Below are positions 52,641-61,885 of a stretch of 64,000 nucleotides of DNA, one piece after another. The first letter of the stretch is position 1. Every line of letters begins with the position of its first letter. This stretch comes from an uncultured Paracoccaceae bacterium (GTDB lineage: Bacteria > Pseudomonadota > Alphaproteobacteria > Rhodobacterales > Rhodobacteraceae): the NCBI GenBank assembly GCA_947489445.1, contig CANLDN010000002.1:317501-381500 (forward strand), given 5' to 3'. The translations under genes were made by a program, and so were the position numbers. The notes beneath the pieces were generated by a model that worked only from the letters and a program-made list of their open reading frames with translations, did not search any database and had not been told where the DNA came from.

Positions 52641-53240
52641 ATGGAAACACGCGCGCCTCAGAAACGCCGCCTGGAAACGCGGCAGAAATTGATTGACGCG
52701 GCCCAAGGCATTGTCGCCGAACGCGGCTTTGCCGGGCTGCGCGTGGAGGACGTGGTGGCCCGCGCGCAGGTGGCCAAGGGCACCTTCTTTTCCCATTTCG
52801 AGGATAAGGACCGCCTGATGGCCCTGCTTATCGGGCAGGAGTTGGAGCGCATCCTTGCCGAGATTGCAGCAGGCCCGCCGCCATCCACCATCGACGCTTT
52901 CGCCACGAAACTGGCTCCGTTGATGGATTACATGGCGCAGGATCGTGTGGTTTTTGACGTGGTTCTGCGTTTTTCAGGTGCGGCAGCCATTGAGACGACT
53001 GAGCTGATCTCGCTTAACTTTTTGCATCAGGTGGAGCTTTTCGCGACCTGGATCAGGGGGCTGCAGGGGACGGTCGTACGCACCGATGTTGATCCGATGC
53101 TGTTGGCCGAAGGTGTACATGCTTTCGTTATTCAGGCGATGGCGTTGAAATTCTGCGCCCTGCACAACACCAACCAGACCCATGAACGTCTGAACCCCTA
53201 TCTGGAACCATGGCTGGCGCCACCTAAGACAGCGCAATAA
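52641..53240 (+). CDS. TetR-family transcriptional regulator
   Basis: The ATG at 52641 follows the operators directly and gives the normal length of 199 residues. The DNA-binding domain reads LIDAAQGIVAERGFAGLRVE and VVARAQVAKGTFFSHFEDKD. The helical ligand-binding domain follows. It probably represses itself and the divergent flavin reductase. It overlaps the LysE gene tail to tail by 17 bp. Confidence 0.9.
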   Translation: METRAPQKRRLETRQKLIDAAQGIVAERGFAGLRVEDVVARAQVAKGTFFSHFEDKDRLMALLIGQELERILAEIAAGPPPSTIDAFATKLAPLMDYMAQDRVVFDVVLRFSGAAAIETTELISLNFLHQVELFATWIRGLQGTVVRTDVDPMLLAEGVHAFVIQAMALKFCALHNTNQTHERLNPYLEPWLAPPKTAQ

Positions 53241-53844
53241 CGCCACCGACACCAATCAGCAGCCAACCGGCGGTCATGTTCATGCGGCGGATTGCACCAG
53301 GTGATTTCAGCAACCCGCGCACCTTATCGACCGAGGCTGCCAGGATCAGGTTGCCCAACAGCGGCACGATAAAGCTGAGCGTGCAGATCGCAACCATGTC
53401 CAGCGCTGTGACATGTGTCAGATCGAAGAAACCCGGCAGGATACCCATGTAAAAGAGCACTGCCTTGGGATTTCCGATGATCACGGCAAGCCCCGCCACA
53501 AACCCCGCCCACATGCCCGGCCTTGTCAGCCGGCTGCTTGCGCTGAGCGCGTGATCCGCGTTTCGGATCAGGATGGCCCCCATGGCCACGAAGACGATGA
53601 CTGCCACCCATTGCAGCACTTCCATGAAACCGGCAAATTCGGACACCAGCCATGCGACACCCAGCACGGCGAAAAGTGGCCAGAATACATCCCCGATGGC
53701 AACGCCGATGGCGAGTGGCCATGCCGCCTGAAACCCGCCTGCCAGCGACCGGGCAAGCAGGGCCACCCAGACAGGTCCCGGCGTCATAAACAGAATGAAA
53801 AGCGCGCCCGCATAAAGCAGCAGGTCCCATGGCGTCGCCGTCAT
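53224..53844 (-). CDS. LysE-family amino acid exporter
   Basis: Starting at 53844 (overlapping the previous stop as ATGA), the 206-residue protein has about six helices. The family signature is near the N-terminus (LFILFMTPGPVWVALLARSL), and GNPKAVLFYMGILPGFFDL is the conserved second signature. It exports amino acids or their analogues. It is cotranscribed with the acetyltransferase, VOC and recF genes. Confidence 0.88.
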   Translation of the reverse strand: MTATPWDLLLYAGALFILFMTPGPVWVALLARSLAGGFQAAWPLAIGVAIGDVFWPLFAVLGVAWLVSEFAGFMEVLQWVAVIVFVAMGAILIRNADHALSASSRLTRPGMWAGFVAGLAVIIGNPKAVLFYMGILPGFFDLTHVTALDMVAICTLSFIVPLLGNLILAASVDKVRGLLKSPGAIRRMNMTAGWLLIGVGGVIALS

Positions 53845-54371
53845 CAGAAGGCGTGCCCAACAAGGTCGATCAAGGCGTCGCCGTCCCAATCCAGATCGCC
53901 GAGGGGCATGATCATCAGCCCATCGCTGGGCTTTTCGTATACCGTGCGCGTGCGGTTGCCCAAAAGCGAGATAAAGCGGATCGGATTGCTGGCCGGGACA
54001 AAGCCGTTGGCGGCATAAAGGGCTGCATCGCCAAACAGCATGTAGAATTCTGCGGGGCTCTGTTTTGCTTCGGCAATGGTTGCCTGCAACAGGGCACTGG
54101 CGATGCCTTGGCCGCGACAGGCGGGGTCGGTTGCGACATCGGCCAGACCAACAACCGTGACGGCCCTGTCACCCATGCGGATATCGCGGATGGACAAGGC
54201 CATATGGCCAACGATCCGGTCATCTTGTCGTGTGACGAAGCGGACATGGTTGCGCTGCTGATAGAATGACCGCCCGTCGAAGTTGGTGTCGAAAGACGCC
54301 GCGAGCAACGTCGCGATCTGCGCATCATCGGCGGGGCCAAGGCGCATCTCTTCAATCCGCTCAATCTTCAT
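53844..54371 (-). CDS. GNAT-family N-acetyltransferase
   Basis: The 175-residue protein has the acetyl-CoA-binding motif ATDPACRGQGIASALLQATI and a following beta strand/helix. The substrate is unknown. Family members of this length acetylate small amines or protein N-termini. It overlaps the VOC gene by 11 nt and the LysE gene by 3 nt, so it belongs to the recF-LysE operon. Confidence 0.88.
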   Translation of the reverse strand: MKIERIEEMRLGPADDAQIATLLAASFDTNFDGRSFYQQRNHVRFVTRQDDRIVGHMALSIRDIRMGDRAVTVVGLADVATDPACRGQGIASALLQATIAEAKQSPAEFYMLFGDAALYAANGFVPASNPIRFISLLGNRTRTVYEKPSDGLMIMPLGDLDWDGDALIDLVGHAF

Positions 54372-54801
54372 CGGGTGCAGGCAGGGTCAGGCTGCCATCG
54401 GGATTGAGCGGCCAGAAAGGGTTGTGCGCCACCTCCCACACATGACCGTCGGGGTCGGCATAGTAGCCGGAATAGCCGCCCCAGAAGACTTTTTCGGGGG
54501 CTTTGAGCGATGTTGCCCCGGCAGCGATGGCTTTTGCGTGGGCGGCATCAACCTCGGCCTCTGTTTCGAAATTCTGGGCGAGCGTCATTGCTCCGGTGCC
54601 AAGTTTTGCGTCAGGTCGTCCTTGATCCGCAGCCAGCGAGCCGAGGCCGAAGAAGCCCAGCGCCATGCCGTTGATCTGGTAGAAAACGACCTCGCCTTCC
54701 ATTTCGCGCGTCGGGGTCCAGCCCAAGGCGGCGTAGAAGGTCTTGGCGTGGTCCAAATCAGCGACGCCAAGGGTGATGAGGGTGACGCGTTGTGGGGTCA
54801 T
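54361..54801 (-). CDS. VOC-superfamily (glyoxalase/bleomycin-resistance-like) protein
   Basis: The 146-residue protein has two beta-alpha-beta-beta-beta modules: VTLITLGVADLDHAKTFYAALGW at the start and GGYSGYYADPDGHVWEVAHN at the end. VOC proteins bind metals and act on electrophiles or small metabolites. The substrate is not evident. It overlaps recF by 4 nt. Confidence 0.88.
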   Translation of the reverse strand: MTPQRVTLITLGVADLDHAKTFYAALGWTPTREMEGEVVFYQINGMALGFFGLGSLAADQGRPDAKLGTGAMTLAQNFETEAEVDAAHAKAIAAGATSLKAPEKVFWGGYSGYYADPDGHVWEVAHNPFWPLNPDGSLTLPAPDED

Positions 54802-55916
54802 GGGTTGTCCTTTTGGGTCACGCGCGAGATGCCGTTTTCGTCTGTCACCTCAGCATATTGGGCGCGGTCGCCTAGTTCGGTAAACAATTCCGGTCCGGTT
54901 CCGGTCATAAATGCCTGGGCGCCGAGGCCGCAGATCTCATCATAAAGCGCCGCGCGGCGGGCGGCGTCAAGATGGGCGGCGACTTCGTCGAGGAGCAGGA
55001 TCGGCGGCGCACCGAAATCGCGGGCCAATGCGCGGGCATTGGCGAGGATCAGGCTGATCAGCAGCGCCTTTTGTTCTCCGGTCGAGCAGTCCCTGGCCGC
55101 CACGCCCTTATCAGCGAAAGCAGCATTCAGATCGGCCCGGTGCGGCCCGATCAGGGTGCGTCCGGCGGCCATGTCGCGCGGGCGGCTTTCGGCCAAGGCG
55201 GCTTGCAGAGCCTCGGCCTCGTCGGGCGCATCGCAGGCGGGTTCGGGATGGGTGAGGTCAAGCAGGCCCGTGGGAAAGGCGGTTTGCGCCTCGCTTTGGG
55301 CCTGGGTCAATAATAGGAGCGCGTCAGACCGATTGCGGTGGATCGCGGCGCCGGCTTCGGCCATCTGGCCTTCAAGTGCCGTGTACCAGTGTGGGTCGCG
55401 GATCATGTCCTTGAGCAGGCGATTGCGTTCGCGCATCGCCTTTTCATAGGTCAACACGGCGTCGGCATGGGTCGGTTCAAAGCTGAGCGTGGCGCGGTCG
55501 AGGAAACGCCGCCGCCCATCCGCCCCTTCGATCCAGAGCCGGTCCATGGAAGGAACCAGCCAGAGCATGCGGGCGATGCGGCCAAGCGCCACTTGTGGGG
55601 CAGTTTTACCATCGATGCGCAATTGGCGTGGGCTGCCCGCCTCGGCCCAGGTTTCGAGCTCGTGGATTTGGTGCAGAGACTGTAGCTGTGCGGTGATTTT
55701 CCAGCCCAGTGCCTCTGGTCTGCGGGTCAGATCGTCCGCTGCCGCCCGGCGTAATCCGCGACCTGGTGACAGCAGCGAGACCGCTTCCAGAAGGTTGGTC
55801 TTGCCTGCGCCGTTGGGGCCATAGATCGCCATCGGGCGCGGGTCCAGATCGACCACAGCGCGCTTGTGGGATCGAAAGTGCGACAGTGTCAGCTGTGACA
55901 GGGCAAGCCGGGTCAT
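54798..55916 (-). CDS. recF: DNA replication and repair protein RecF
   Basis: The 372-residue SMC-like ATPase has Walker A (YGPNGAGKTNLLEAVSLLS), the signature CSTGEQKALLISLILANAR and Walker B ILLLDEVAAHLD. RecF, with RecO and RecR, loads RecA at stalled forks and gaps. The gene follows dnaN in the conserved order and heads a small operon with VOC, GNAT and LysE genes. Confidence 0.95.
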   Translation of the reverse strand: MTRLALSQLTLSHFRSHKRAVVDLDPRPMAIYGPNGAGKTNLLEAVSLLSPGRGLRRAAADDLTRRPEALGWKITAQLQSLHQIHELETWAEAGSPRQLRIDGKTAPQVALGRIARMLWLVPSMDRLWIEGADGRRRFLDRATLSFEPTHADAVLTYEKAMRERNRLLKDMIRDPHWYTALEGQMAEAGAAIHRNRSDALLLLTQAQSEAQTAFPTGLLDLTHPEPACDAPDEAEALQAALAESRPRDMAAGRTLIGPHRADLNAAFADKGVAARDCSTGEQKALLISLILANARALARDFGAPPILLLDEVAAHLDAARRAALYDEICGLGAQAFMTGTGPELFTELGDRAQYAEVTDENGISRVTQKDNP

Positions 55917-55983
55917 CGGGCGGTGAAAGGATTTTCCAGAAAATCCTTATCCCAAAATTTTTCTGGAAAAATTTTCCGCCCCG

Positions 55984-57102
55984 TCACACGCGCATGGGCA
56001 TGACGACATAGACGGCGCTGGTGTCATTGCCTTCACGCATCAGGGTCGGGTCGCCGGAAGAGTTGAACATGAACACCGCATTTTCCCGGTCGACCTGGCT
56101 TGCGATTTCAAGCAGGTATTTGGCGTTGAACCCAATCTCCAACCGCTCATCGCTATAGGCGACGGCCAGTTCTTCCTCTGCCGCGCCGCTGTCGGGGGCG
56201 TTGACCGACAGGATCAGCTTGTCTTCTTCCAGCGCGAGTTTCACCGCACGGGACCTCTCAGAGGACACCGTGGCGACGCGATCAACGGCCTTGGCGAATT
56301 CGGATGCGTCCACCTCCAGCTTGCGGGTATTGCCTTGGGGAATGACACGTGTGTAGTCGGGGAAGGTCCCGTCGATCACCTTGGATGTCAGCGTGATGTC
56401 TGGCGTGGCAAAGCGCACCTTGGTTTCAGACACCGACACAGCAATCTGCATATCGTCATCGTCGAGCAGTTTGCGCAACTCGCCGACGGTTTTACGCGGG
56501 ACGATCACACCCGCCATATCTGCGGCCCCTTGGGGCAGGTCGGCGTCGATGCGGGCCAGCCGGTGACCGTCGGTGGCCACGCAGCGCAGAACCTTGCCAC
56601 CGTCACCATCAGCCACATGCATGTAGACACCGTTCAGGTAATACCGGGTTTCCTCGGTCGAGATGGCGAATTTCGATTTATCGAACAGACGGCGCAGGGT
56701 TGGCGCGGGGGCCGAGAAGTTGGCAGCATATTCGGATGACGCCATGACCGGAAAATCTTCCTTGGGCAGGGTGGCGAGCGAGAAATTCGAACGACCCGCC
56801 TCAATTGTCAATCGACCGGATGTGCCATCCTCAGTGAGCGTAACCAGCGCGCCATCGGGTAACTTCCGCACGATTTCATTGAGCGTCACGGCGGCAACGG
56901 TTGTGGCGCCTGCCCGCTCAACTTTGGCGGGGGCTTTGTCAACCACCTCGATGTCCAAATCCGTAGCGCGGAAGTGGACATCATCACCTTCGGCTTCGAT
57001 CAGCACATTGGCCAGGATCGGGATCGTGTTACGTCGTTCCACAACGGACTGGGCCTGAGCCACCGCTTTGAGAAGAACCGCGCGCTCAATGCTGAATTTC
57101 AT
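55984..57102 (-). CDS. dnaN: DNA polymerase III beta sliding clamp
   Basis: The start at 57102 (MKFSIERAVLLKAVAQAQSVVERR, the family start) gives 372 residues. The three-domain clamp motifs are present (RATDLDIEVVD, RRLFDKSKFAISTEETRYYLNG, and the C-terminal peptide ending YVVMPMRV). It forms the ring that tethers polymerase to DNA. In most bacteria it directly follows dnaA, but here another gene lies between them. Confidence 0.97.
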   Translation of the reverse strand: MKFSIERAVLLKAVAQAQSVVERRNTIPILANVLIEAEGDDVHFRATDLDIEVVDKAPAKVERAGATTVAAVTLNEIVRKLPDGALVTLTEDGTSGRLTIEAGRSNFSLATLPKEDFPVMASSEYAANFSAPAPTLRRLFDKSKFAISTEETRYYLNGVYMHVADGDGGKVLRCVATDGHRLARIDADLPQGAADMAGVIVPRKTVGELRKLLDDDDMQIAVSVSETKVRFATPDITLTSKVIDGTFPDYTRVIPQGNTRKLEVDASEFAKAVDRVATVSSERSRAVKLALEEDKLILSVNAPDSGAAEEELAVAYSDERLEIGFNAKYLLEIASQVDRENAVFMFNSSGDPTLMREGNDTSAVYVVMPMRV

Positions 57103-57224
57103 GTCCCAATCTCCACATATCTTGGTGACCCGGTCAGCCGGGACGCAAAATGTACTGCATTTCACGTCGGGCTCAAGCCTTTTGTTGGACTGTTCACGAT
57201 GGGATGTGGAGCGTCAAGCGCCGC

Positions 57225-58193
57225 TTAAGGTTTACGGACGCGCCACAGCGACCGGGTGACAAAAAGACCCACAACAACAAGTGGATAAATTGTTCGGGGG
57301 TAACCAAAGAAAAAGCGGATCATCTCAGTCGACGCCTGTGGGCCGATTGGGTCTGCGTAGCTTGCCCCAGCTAGCCCGCCGGACCATGCATGGCCCAACC
57401 CGCATACCTGCCAATACTCCGCACCGGCATGCTGCCCTGTCGGTCGAATAATAAAGCGGCGGCTGAACCGCCAGCGGCGTAGCACCCACCGCGTGCGTGG
57501 TCTCCGGTGCCAAGGTGTGTTTTCCGGTGCTGTCGCAAAAGCAATCCTATCTCCATTCGCAGGCACGACAGTTTCGTCGATTTTGCCTTGAAATATAATC
57601 GCTGGCGTAGGTCCCGGGCCGCGTGTTCCCTCTTCGCCTGTTTCCATAGCGCGCATTGCACCCTGAATTGTTTGCGCTGCCTGGGCTGGTACTCCGGAGT
57701 GGATCCCAATTGCCTTGATCTTATCAGCAAAACTGTGCCCAAGAAGTGCGGCCATCGCACCACCTGCTGATAGACCTGCCACAAATATGGATCCGGGGTT
57801 GATATCGTACACCTCTGAAAGTTCATCAGCCAGTTGCATGATCAAACCTGCCTCACCCGCAGTGGCTTGATTGCGACGATCGAACCAGTTCCAGCAACGC
57901 AGTGGATTGGCGGTCAGATTCTGTTGTGGGTAGGCAAGCAGAAAACCATGCCGATCAGCCAGTGGGGCCATTGCTGTTGCGTGGGCGAAGTCTTCAGCAT
58001 TTTGGCGACAGCCATGCAGCATAATGATCAACGCGGGGCGACGCGCCAGGCGAAACGGTACATATAGCCGATAGGTCAACTGCCGATGCGCAGCACTTAC
58101 GTGACCTTCCTGCCAGTTTTTGCAACTGTCTCTTGAGGCGAGGCTTGCTTTCCAGCGAGATGAGAGTGATCGAATATGCGCACGAAGTATCAA
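57225..58193 (-). CDS. PHB depolymerase/esterase-family alpha/beta hydrolase with C-terminal hydrophobic tail
   Basis: The 322-residue protein has the esterase-PHB family features: an oxyanion/entry motif (ALIIMLHGCRQNAEDF), the nucleophile elbow GLSAGGAMA, and a late His (GLGHAWSGG) preceding a Tyr/Asp stretch. It probably cleaves polyhydroxyalkanoate or other short-chain esters. A C-terminal hydrophobic segment (YPLVVVGLFVTRSLW) could anchor it to the membrane. It interrupts the usual dnaA-dnaN adjacency. Confidence 0.8.
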   Translation of the reverse strand: MILRAHIRSLSSRWKASLASRDSCKNWQEGHVSAAHRQLTYRLYVPFRLARRPALIIMLHGCRQNAEDFAHATAMAPLADRHGFLLAYPQQNLTANPLRCWNWFDRRNQATAGEAGLIMQLADELSEVYDINPGSIFVAGLSAGGAMAALLGHSFADKIKAIGIHSGVPAQAAQTIQGAMRAMETGEEGTRGPGPTPAIIFQGKIDETVVPANGDRIAFATAPENTPWHRRPRTRWVLRRWRFSRRFIIRPTGQHAGAEYWQVCGLGHAWSGGLAGASYADPIGPQASTEMIRFFFGYPRTIYPLVVVGLFVTRSLWRVRKP

Positions 58194-58325
58194 TGGCTTA
58201 CCGCCTTGTTTTCAATCTACCTCCCGAATGTACGGCACCACATATGACTTCTTTGGTCTAGAAAGGAATGCATCGGCAGGCGACGATGCGCGCATCCCAC
58301 GTTAGATCAGCCGATTTCGAACCTA

Positions 58326-59669
58326 TTATTCCTGTAGCGACCGGCGGAGCAGCTCCAGATCATCGGCTATCTGGCTGTCAGTTGCTTTCAGCTCTTCTAT
58401 TCTTCGTACGCCGTGCATTACGGTTGTGTGGTCACGACCGCCAAAGCGGCGGCCAATTTCGGGTAGGGATCTGCTCGTCATATGCTTGGCAAGGTACATC
58501 GCCATCTGACGAGGACGGGCATAATTGCGCACGCGCTTTGGGCCAATCATATCCGACAGGCGAATATTGTAATGCTCTGATACTTTGCGCTGGATTTCTT
58601 CAACAGTGACTTTGCGATCAGAAGCCTTGAGGACGTCGGATAGACAATCTTGCGTCAGTTCCAATGTGATTTCGCGACCAACCAAGGAAGCAAAGGCGAA
58701 CAAACGGGTCAACGCGCCCTCAAGAACACGAACATTGGTCGAAATGCGATGAGCCAAAAACTCCAACACACCCGGAGCGATCACCAGATCGGGATACTGG
58801 GCGGCATAGACATCCACCTTGGACTGCAAGATGCCAAGTCGAAGTTCGTAGTCAGTGGGGTGAAGATCGACGACCAGACCACATTGCAAGCGCGATTTTA
58901 TGCGCTCCTCCAGATCTTTAATTTCGCCGGGCGCACGATCTGCGGAGATGATGATTTGTTTTTGACCATCAACGAGGGCGTTGAAGGTGTGAAAAAATTC
59001 TTCCTGCGTGCTGTCTTTGCCCCCAATGAACTGCACGTCGTCAACCATTAACACATCGACAGACCGAAAAAGCTGTTTGAAATCCATCATCTTACGCTCG
59101 CGCAATGCGGTGATGAAGCGATACATGAACTGTTCGGCAGAGAGGTAAAGCACGTTTAGCTTGGGCGATCGCTGCTTGAGTTCATGCGCGATGGCGTGCA
59201 TCAGGTGGGTCTTGCCAAGACCAACACCGCCGTAAAGAAAGAGCGGATTAAAGGAAACTGGCCCACCCTCTGCAACACGGCGGGCCGCAGCATGCGCCAG
59301 CTCATTGGGTTTGCCCACGACAAAAGTATCAAAGGTAAAGCGCCGATCCAAAGGGGCGCCTGAAAGATCATTTACTACCGGCGTGTTGGCAACGGTACGT
59401 AGTTTTTTTTCGGCGGTCGGTCGATCCTGAGTTGGCACTGTAAACTGGAGGCGCTGCACATCTTCGCCAAGTTTGTTGAGGTGATAAATAATCTGATCGC
59501 CAAAATTCTGGGATACGTAATTCCCGATGAAGTTAGTCGGAACCTGGAAGGTCGCGACACCCCCCGACAGATGCGAAAATTCCAGAGGTTCGATCCAATT
59601 GGAAAAGTTGTTCGCCCCGAGTGCACCTTTCAGTGCTGCCAAAACCTTTGCCCAGATATCGTTGGTCAT
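58326..59669 (-). CDS. dnaA: Chromosomal replication initiator DnaA
   Basis: The ATG at 59669 (MTNDIWAKVLAALKG) gives the usual 447 residues. An in-frame ATG six codons earlier is less likely. Walker A (GGVGLGKTHLMHAI), Walker B (VDVLMVDDVQFIGG), and the domain IV DNA-recognition helix (GGRDHTTVMHGVRRIEEL) are intact. It binds DnaA boxes at oriC and melts DNA. The upstream side lacks clear DnaA boxes in this window. Confidence 0.97.
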   Translation of the reverse strand: MTNDIWAKVLAALKGALGANNFSNWIEPLEFSHLSGGVATFQVPTNFIGNYVSQNFGDQIIYHLNKLGEDVQRLQFTVPTQDRPTAEKKLRTVANTPVVNDLSGAPLDRRFTFDTFVVGKPNELAHAAARRVAEGGPVSFNPLFLYGGVGLGKTHLMHAIAHELKQRSPKLNVLYLSAEQFMYRFITALRERKMMDFKQLFRSVDVLMVDDVQFIGGKDSTQEEFFHTFNALVDGQKQIIISADRAPGEIKDLEERIKSRLQCGLVVDLHPTDYELRLGILQSKVDVYAAQYPDLVIAPGVLEFLAHRISTNVRVLEGALTRLFAFASLVGREITLELTQDCLSDVLKASDRKVTVEEIQRKVSEHYNIRLSDMIGPKRVRNYARPRQMAMYLAKHMTSRSLPEIGRRFGGRDHTTVMHGVRRIEELKATDSQIADDLELLRRSLQE

Positions 59670-60220
59670 CTTTGCCCTTTGTCCCACTTGTAAAAGCCGT
59701 TCACCAAAACCAGGGGTTCACCCCTCATACACGCGCTTTCACACCGTATTTGACAAAAGACATGCTCATGTCCGCGGTGTCTCCACCCGAACGAAATGCC
59801 TTTCACCAAATCCATAGGCCTGTCACCACAACACGCATTCAATGATGCATGTGATGGTGCCGAACGGCAGACAATGAGACACAAACAATTACTATCGCCA
59901 GGGAACAGATCCCAGCAACAGTCAGACACAAATTGACTTGGCATCACAGCTTTTCCGCTATGTATCCCGCCGCCACATTTGCATGAAGCCCGGCGACAAA
60001 ACACGTATTATCATACCGCGCAAAACGCCGTAAAAATCACCGTATCTAACCGCCGATCCTCTCCATGTCCCCCCGGAACGATGTGAATCGCTGGGCTAAG
60101 CTAACAAGGGGTTTGGGGTTGCTTCAACATAACATCGTCCTTGACTCAGTGATTGGACAAAAAGAATCTGTCGGCCCTTTGAAATGGTGCGAAAACTGCG
60201 CAGTCGCGCAACACCGAAAC
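59670..60220. promoter_or_regulatory. Upstream region of dnaA with repeated GGTGAA motifs
   Basis: About 550 bp between dnaA and rpsT. On the plus strand TTCACC or close variants recur at 59700, 59717, 59738 (TTCACA), 59802 and 59822 (GTCACC), which read GGTGAA on the dnaA strand. No consensus TTATCCACA DnaA box is present. The region may hold the dnaA promoter and regulatory sites. An oriC function is possible but unsupported. No gene is seen. Confidence 0.4.
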
Positions 60221-60253
60221 AAAAAGCGCGCTCCGATGGAACGCGCCTTTTTC
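60221..60253 (-). terminator. Rho-independent terminator of rpsT
   Basis: On the minus strand a roughly 13-bp stem with two wobble pairs (A/T-ended GGCGCGTTCC against GGAGCGCGCT) has a tiny loop and a T-run (CTTTTTG). It lies just downstream of the rpsT stop and is the clearest terminator in the window. Confidence 0.85.
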
Positions 60254-60290
60254 AATTCTAGACGGCTTAGAATCGGCCAGTTTTTGCCGA

Positions 60291-60554
60291 TCAACCGATC
60301 GCTTTGACCCGCGAAGACAAGCGCGACATTTTCCGCGCTGCCGTGTTCTTGTGCATGACACCCTTGGTGACGCCGCGCATCAGTTCCGGTTGTGCTGCTT
60401 TAAGAGCGTCAGAAGCAGCCTTTTGATCACCAGAAGCGATCGCCTCTTCCACGGCACGCAAGTAGGTACGAATGCGCGAACGGCGCATTTTGTTCACTGC
60501 AAAGCGTGCTTCATTCTGACGGGCACGCTTTTTGGCTTGGGGCGAATTTGCCAT
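60291..60554 (-). CDS. rpsT: 30S ribosomal protein S20
   Basis: The 87-residue basic protein starts [20 protein letters not shown] and has the family's helical pattern through [18 protein letters not shown]. It binds 16S rRNA early in 30S assembly. The arrangement with dnaA, enoyl-CoA hydratase and mutM is the usual Rhodobacterales one. Confidence 0.97.
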   Translation of the reverse strand: MANSPQAKKRARQNEARFAVNKMRRSRIRTYLRAVEEAIASGDQKAASDALKAAQPELMRGVTKGVMHKNTAARKMSRLSSRVKAIG

Positions 60555-60734
60555 ATGTTCTTTCCCTTTGTCGGGTCTAGTGAATATCGATAGCGCATTT
60601 AGCCCGACCGGGTTCCGAACCGGTTTATCTGGCCAAGGCGGGCCTCACACGCATGTACATTGCGGCTGCTAAGGTGTGTTATGCGTCGAGTCAACCACGT
60701 TTCATTGGTTTTGAACGCGCCGTTCCTTCCGGGT

Positions 60735-61679
60735 TCAATAAACCCGTTTAGAAAACTCACCATAGAGATGTGATACCTCTTCCATCTTATACATCTTATC
60801 AGCCAAGAGCTCATAAAGCTCTGCCGTCACTGCCAGATCAGGATTGCCGCTGGTGCTAATTGTATTGATATGGCCGGCAATCACGTCCCAATCAGATGCA
60901 GCCGCGTCGAGCAGAGCAGCAATCTCTTCAGTCGGAGGCGGGCTGATGCCCACCTCTGGCATTCCGTTACGCATTGCGTTCATCGCAAAACTGAACTGTT
61001 GAACAGCCGTGTTCAGGGCTCCGACATAGTCAGCATCTGCTGTACCAGACCACAATCGGCATCCAAGATAAGATATCCGTTGGCTCATCATCGCTTGACG
61101 GCCAGCAACTTCTAACAGCATCACGTCTGATTGCATCAATTCGACTGGGTTTGCATATTGGCCTTCGATCTCGCTAAGCAGGTAGGACGTTTTTTCCAGC
61201 AGGATCGAAGCGTTATCGTAAACCACGGCCAATGCGGCGGTATCAGCCGGATTTTCCCTAACGGCCAGAGACGCAGCGCGGACAGGCGCCCATGCCATTT
61301 GCATATCTTCAAGCAACACAATCGTTTTGCGCCGTTCTTCGGCACCAACAATCCCAATGGCTTCGTTACCATTCATCAACGCATCAAGCATCAAGTCAAA
61401 CTTTGCGATACCTTGTGTCATCAGCTTGGTGCTGGTTTCGGATGCCACTCCGTTGTGTAAATGGCAGACGGCAGACGGTACTTCTTGCGATACAGTGCGC
61501 AGCACATCGCCAGCTTCAATTCTGTTTGCTGCGCCGGTATCTTCAACGAATTGGGTCGGCAAAAGCAATTCAACCTGCTGGCCATATACTTCTAAGATTG
61601 CGGCTTCAGCGTGCCCTAACACAGGTGTCGCAATGGCTAAGGCAACAACGCCTTCTTTTACAGGCAAAAAATTGGACAT
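60735..61679 (-). CDS. Secreted/periplasmic PilJ/NarX-type sensory-domain protein
   Basis: The start at 61679 (GAGGTGAG before ATG) gives 314 residues with an N-terminal hydrophobic signal (VVALAIATPVLGHAEA). Two helical PilJ/NarX-like modules follow: TGAANRIEAGDVLRTVSQEV and later LLEVAGRQAMMSQRISYLGC, both with the AGRQRMLSQR-like pattern of type IV pili sensory domains. No transmembrane, HAMP or kinase domain follows, so it is probably a free periplasmic ligand-binding protein. The partner is unknown. Confidence 0.7.
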   Translation of the reverse strand: MSNFLPVKEGVVALAIATPVLGHAEAAILEVYGQQVELLLPTQFVEDTGAANRIEAGDVLRTVSQEVPSAVCHLHNGVASETSTKLMTQGIAKFDLMLDALMNGNEAIGIVGAEERRKTIVLLEDMQMAWAPVRAASLAVRENPADTAALAVVYDNASILLEKTSYLLSEIEGQYANPVELMQSDVMLLEVAGRQAMMSQRISYLGCRLWSGTADADYVGALNTAVQQFSFAMNAMRNGMPEVGISPPPTEEIAALLDAAASDWDVIAGHINTISTSGNPDLAVTAELYELLADKMYKMEEVSHLYGEFSKRVY

Positions 61680-61885
61680 GGCACTCACCTCTATGCAAAC
61701 AAGCCAGTCTTTAGAACTGGTCGCGCTTGCGTAACAAAAAGAGCCCCTACACCCATGCTGAACAACTAGAACAACAGGGCATGACGGCAACCGCAATGCT
61801 CATCACTCAGAAAAACGACTACGTTTGGACAACAAATAGGCCATTAGACGGCCTGGTCATGACATCGTTGAGCTCCCGGCAATCA

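Noticed and set aside
57280..57288. A DnaA box (AGTGGATAA)
   Set aside because: One mismatch to TGTGGATAA, single copy and located within the esterase gene, so it does not indicate an origin.
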